Position numbers and translations under genes: made by a program. A DNA stretch of 41,239 bases from Fibrobacterota bacterium (lineage in GTDB: Bacteria; Fibrobacterota; Fibrobacteria; UBA11236): assembly GCA_023249635.1 (NCBI GenBank), contig JAHFCH010000006.1, positions 1-41,239 of the forward strand. Reading direction: 5' to 3'. Below are positions 40,072-41,239 of the stretch, piece by piece. The notes beneath the pieces were generated by a model, which saw only the letters and a program-made list of their open reading frames with translations, was not told the DNA's origin and did no database searches. Position 1 is the stretch's first letter; the number at the start of each line of letters is the position of its first letter.

Positions 40072-41239
40072 TCATTCTTCGCGGATGAGTATCGTCGTGT
40101 ACGCCGCCGCGTCCGCGGATTCCGCGTCGCCGGCCAATTCGTCGGACAGGTCCTCGGTGTACGCGGCCTCGCCCTGCAAGGTCTTCTCATCCGCGCCCGG
40201 CAGCGGCAGGCCGGTGCGTTTGGAGACGGTGAATTTCCGGTATTTTTCCTGGTTGAACATGGGGGCCTGCCCCGAGGATTGTATGTCCAGATCCAGCAGA
40301 TCGATGCGGTCGGCGAAGGCGTCCACCTCGGCCACGGCGCGGGCCTGCATGATCCAGGCGGGGATGGCAACGGAACTTCCCGTGCCTTTGAAGCCCTTGC
40401 GCAGCATGGAGACGTTATCGTCAAAGCCGGTATAATCCCCAAGCGCGTATCCGCTCGCGGCGTCGAAGCCCTTATTCTGCCCCTTGGGAGCGGCGATGAA
40501 ACCCAGGAAGGCGCCATTGCGGTAGTCGTTGGTGGTACCGGTTTTTCCGAAGGCGGGCAGCGGCAGTTCCGGCCCGCCCTTATCGCCCATGGGCACCTTG
40601 AGGTCGCGACCGATCTGCTGGCCAGTGCCGCCCTTGACCACGGAGGCCAGGATGGCTTCGATGCCGGCGCGCGTCCGCTCGGAAACCACACGCTCACGCT
40701 CCAGGTAGTCTTCGAAGATTACCGTGCCGTCGTGCAGGCAGATCTTCTCGATGAAGAGTTGCGGCTCGCCGAACTTGGTCTTGTAGGTATACCCGTCCTT
40801 CAAGGCCTGGTATACGTTGACCGCCTCGCCCAAGGTGATGACGTTGACGCCCAGCGGATACGAAATGACGGGATCGAGCGGCGAGGTGATGCCCAACCGG
40901 CGACTGAACCTAACGATATAGCGCAAGGCGGCCAAGGCCCGGAAATCCACGGAAGCGTACAGGTTCTCCTTGGTGTATCCCGCGGCATCCCCGCCCCCGC
41001 GCGCATCCAGCTTCAACGCCAGCCGCTTCAAGGTGCCCACGCCCACTTCGCCTTCCACCAGCGCCGAATCTCCCCCCAGCCACGAGTCGGGATCCCCGAT
41101 TGGCGTCCAATTGCTGTCCGGGTGTCCCGCGAAAATGCCGATCTGTCCGCCGGTATTGTGCCGGGCCAGGGTGAAATGCTGCGCGCCATTGGCCCGATTC
41201 TCCCAGGCCCGCGCCTCCAGACCGTAGGCCAGGAAGTTG
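40072..41239 (-). CDS. Penicillin-binding protein, C-terminal transpeptidase part (class A-like), 5' end missing
   Basis: The frame runs open to the right window edge, so only the last 388 residues are seen. The KTG motif is present as FGKTGTTNDYRNGAFLGFI. Upstream, YPLGVNVITLGEAVNVYQAL is the typical PBP1 helix between SxN and KTG, and FEDYLERERVVSERTRAGIE AILASVV-like text (here split by a few residues) matches the region before KTG. The catalytic SxxK lies outside the window. A helical, acidic C-terminal tail follows the catalytic domain. Such enzymes cross-link peptidoglycan on the outer side of the inner membrane; whether a glycosyltransferase domain is attached cannot be seen. Confidence 0.85.
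   Translation of the reverse strand, partial: NFLAYGLEARAWENRANGAQHFTLARHNTGGQIGIFAGHPDSNWTPIGDPDSWLGGDSALVEGEVGVGTLKRLALKLDARGGGDAAGYTKENLYASVDFRALAALRYIVRFSRRLGITSPLDPVISYPLGVNVITLGEAVNVYQALKDGYTYKTKFGEPQLFIEKICLHDGTVIFEDYLERERVVSERTRAGIEAILASVVKGGTGQQIGRDLKVPMGDKGGPELPLPAFGKTGTTNDYRNGAFLGFIAAPKGQNKGFDAASGYALGDYTGFDDNVSMLRKGFKGTGSSVAIPAWIMQARAVAEVDAFADRIDLLDLDIQSSGQAPMFNQEKYRKFTVSKRTGLPLPGADEKTLQGEAAYTEDLSDELAGDAESADAAAYTTILIREE

Noticed and set aside
40059-40697. N-terminal extension of the lipoprotein gene up to 40697
   Set aside because: The extra 213 residues are Arg/Pro/Ser-rich and overlap the penicillin-binding protein gene in another frame; ATG 40058 has GGAGG and opens a lipoprotein signal peptide.

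Overview
The window reads as chromosomal DNA of a GC-rich, Gram-negative bacterium. Lipobox-bearing lipoproteins, a penicillin-binding protein and secreted beta-propeller and beta-helix proteins support a diderm envelope. MqnC points to menaquinone made by the futalosine route. One secreted protein ends in a short beta-sandwich resembling the C-terminal sorting domains of the Fibrobacterota/Bacteroidota (FCB) group. With the order tRNA-Val, thrS-infC-rpmI-rplT and pheS-pheT-zapB-zapA this makes Fibrobacterota or a relative my best guess, at moderate to low confidence. Most genes lie on the minus strand in tight runs, often with 4-nt ATGA or GTGA overlaps.

Layout. 1-3408 (minus): a GH110-like beta-helix enzyme cut by the window edge, and a secreted sorbosone-dehydrogenase-type propeller. 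3640-5527 (plus): moaD-moaE-mqnC. 5552-8348 (minus): an SRPBCC protein, an unrecognised secreted protein and an M48 lipoprotein. 8470-9756: an AT-richer two-gene cassette (a small basic protein plus a nucleotidyltransferase-fold protein) with a striking promoter/operator region. 9757-14756 (minus): HAD phosphatase, a second M48 lipoprotein, a membrane protein, a CoA-binding protein, a palindromic repeat, a rhomboid protease and an RNA methyltransferase with a long Arg/Gly-rich tail. 14760-18638 (minus): dxs, ispA and folD, followed by a 15-nt tandem repeat and a second copy of the palindromic repeat. 19222-23705 (minus): pheS-pheT-zapB-zapA. 23824-26517: a multi-membrane-span patatin fusion. 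26743-30156 (minus): tRNA-Val-thrS-infC-rpmI-rplT, ending in a clear intrinsic terminator. 30377-33753 (plus): bioD-bioF-esterase-bioC. 33806-41239 (minus): a metzincin lipoprotein with six 48-residue repeats, a UDP-glucuronate decarboxylase, coaX, nadC, a small membrane protein, a lipoprotein and the C-terminal part of a penicillin-binding protein.

Functionally this is mostly core metabolism and information processing. Isoprenoid precursors come from dxs and ispA and one-carbon units from folD. Cofactor genes serve molybdopterin, menaquinone, biotin, NAD and CoA. The rest covers translation, division and envelope growth.

The least ordinary part is 8470-9756. Two inverted repeats built from the same 9-mer, each with exactly 22 nt between half-sites, sit upstream of the two-gene cassette. 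The nearer one brackets a perfect TATAAT and overlaps the ribosome-binding region. This looks like a tightly autoregulated, probably acquired module, perhaps of toxin-antitoxin or defence type. Other unexplained structure includes two copies of a long palindrome built from GTCGGGCGT units, a third palindrome between pheS and pheT, and stacked hairpins after zapA. All assignments come from reading the sequence; no database search was possible.
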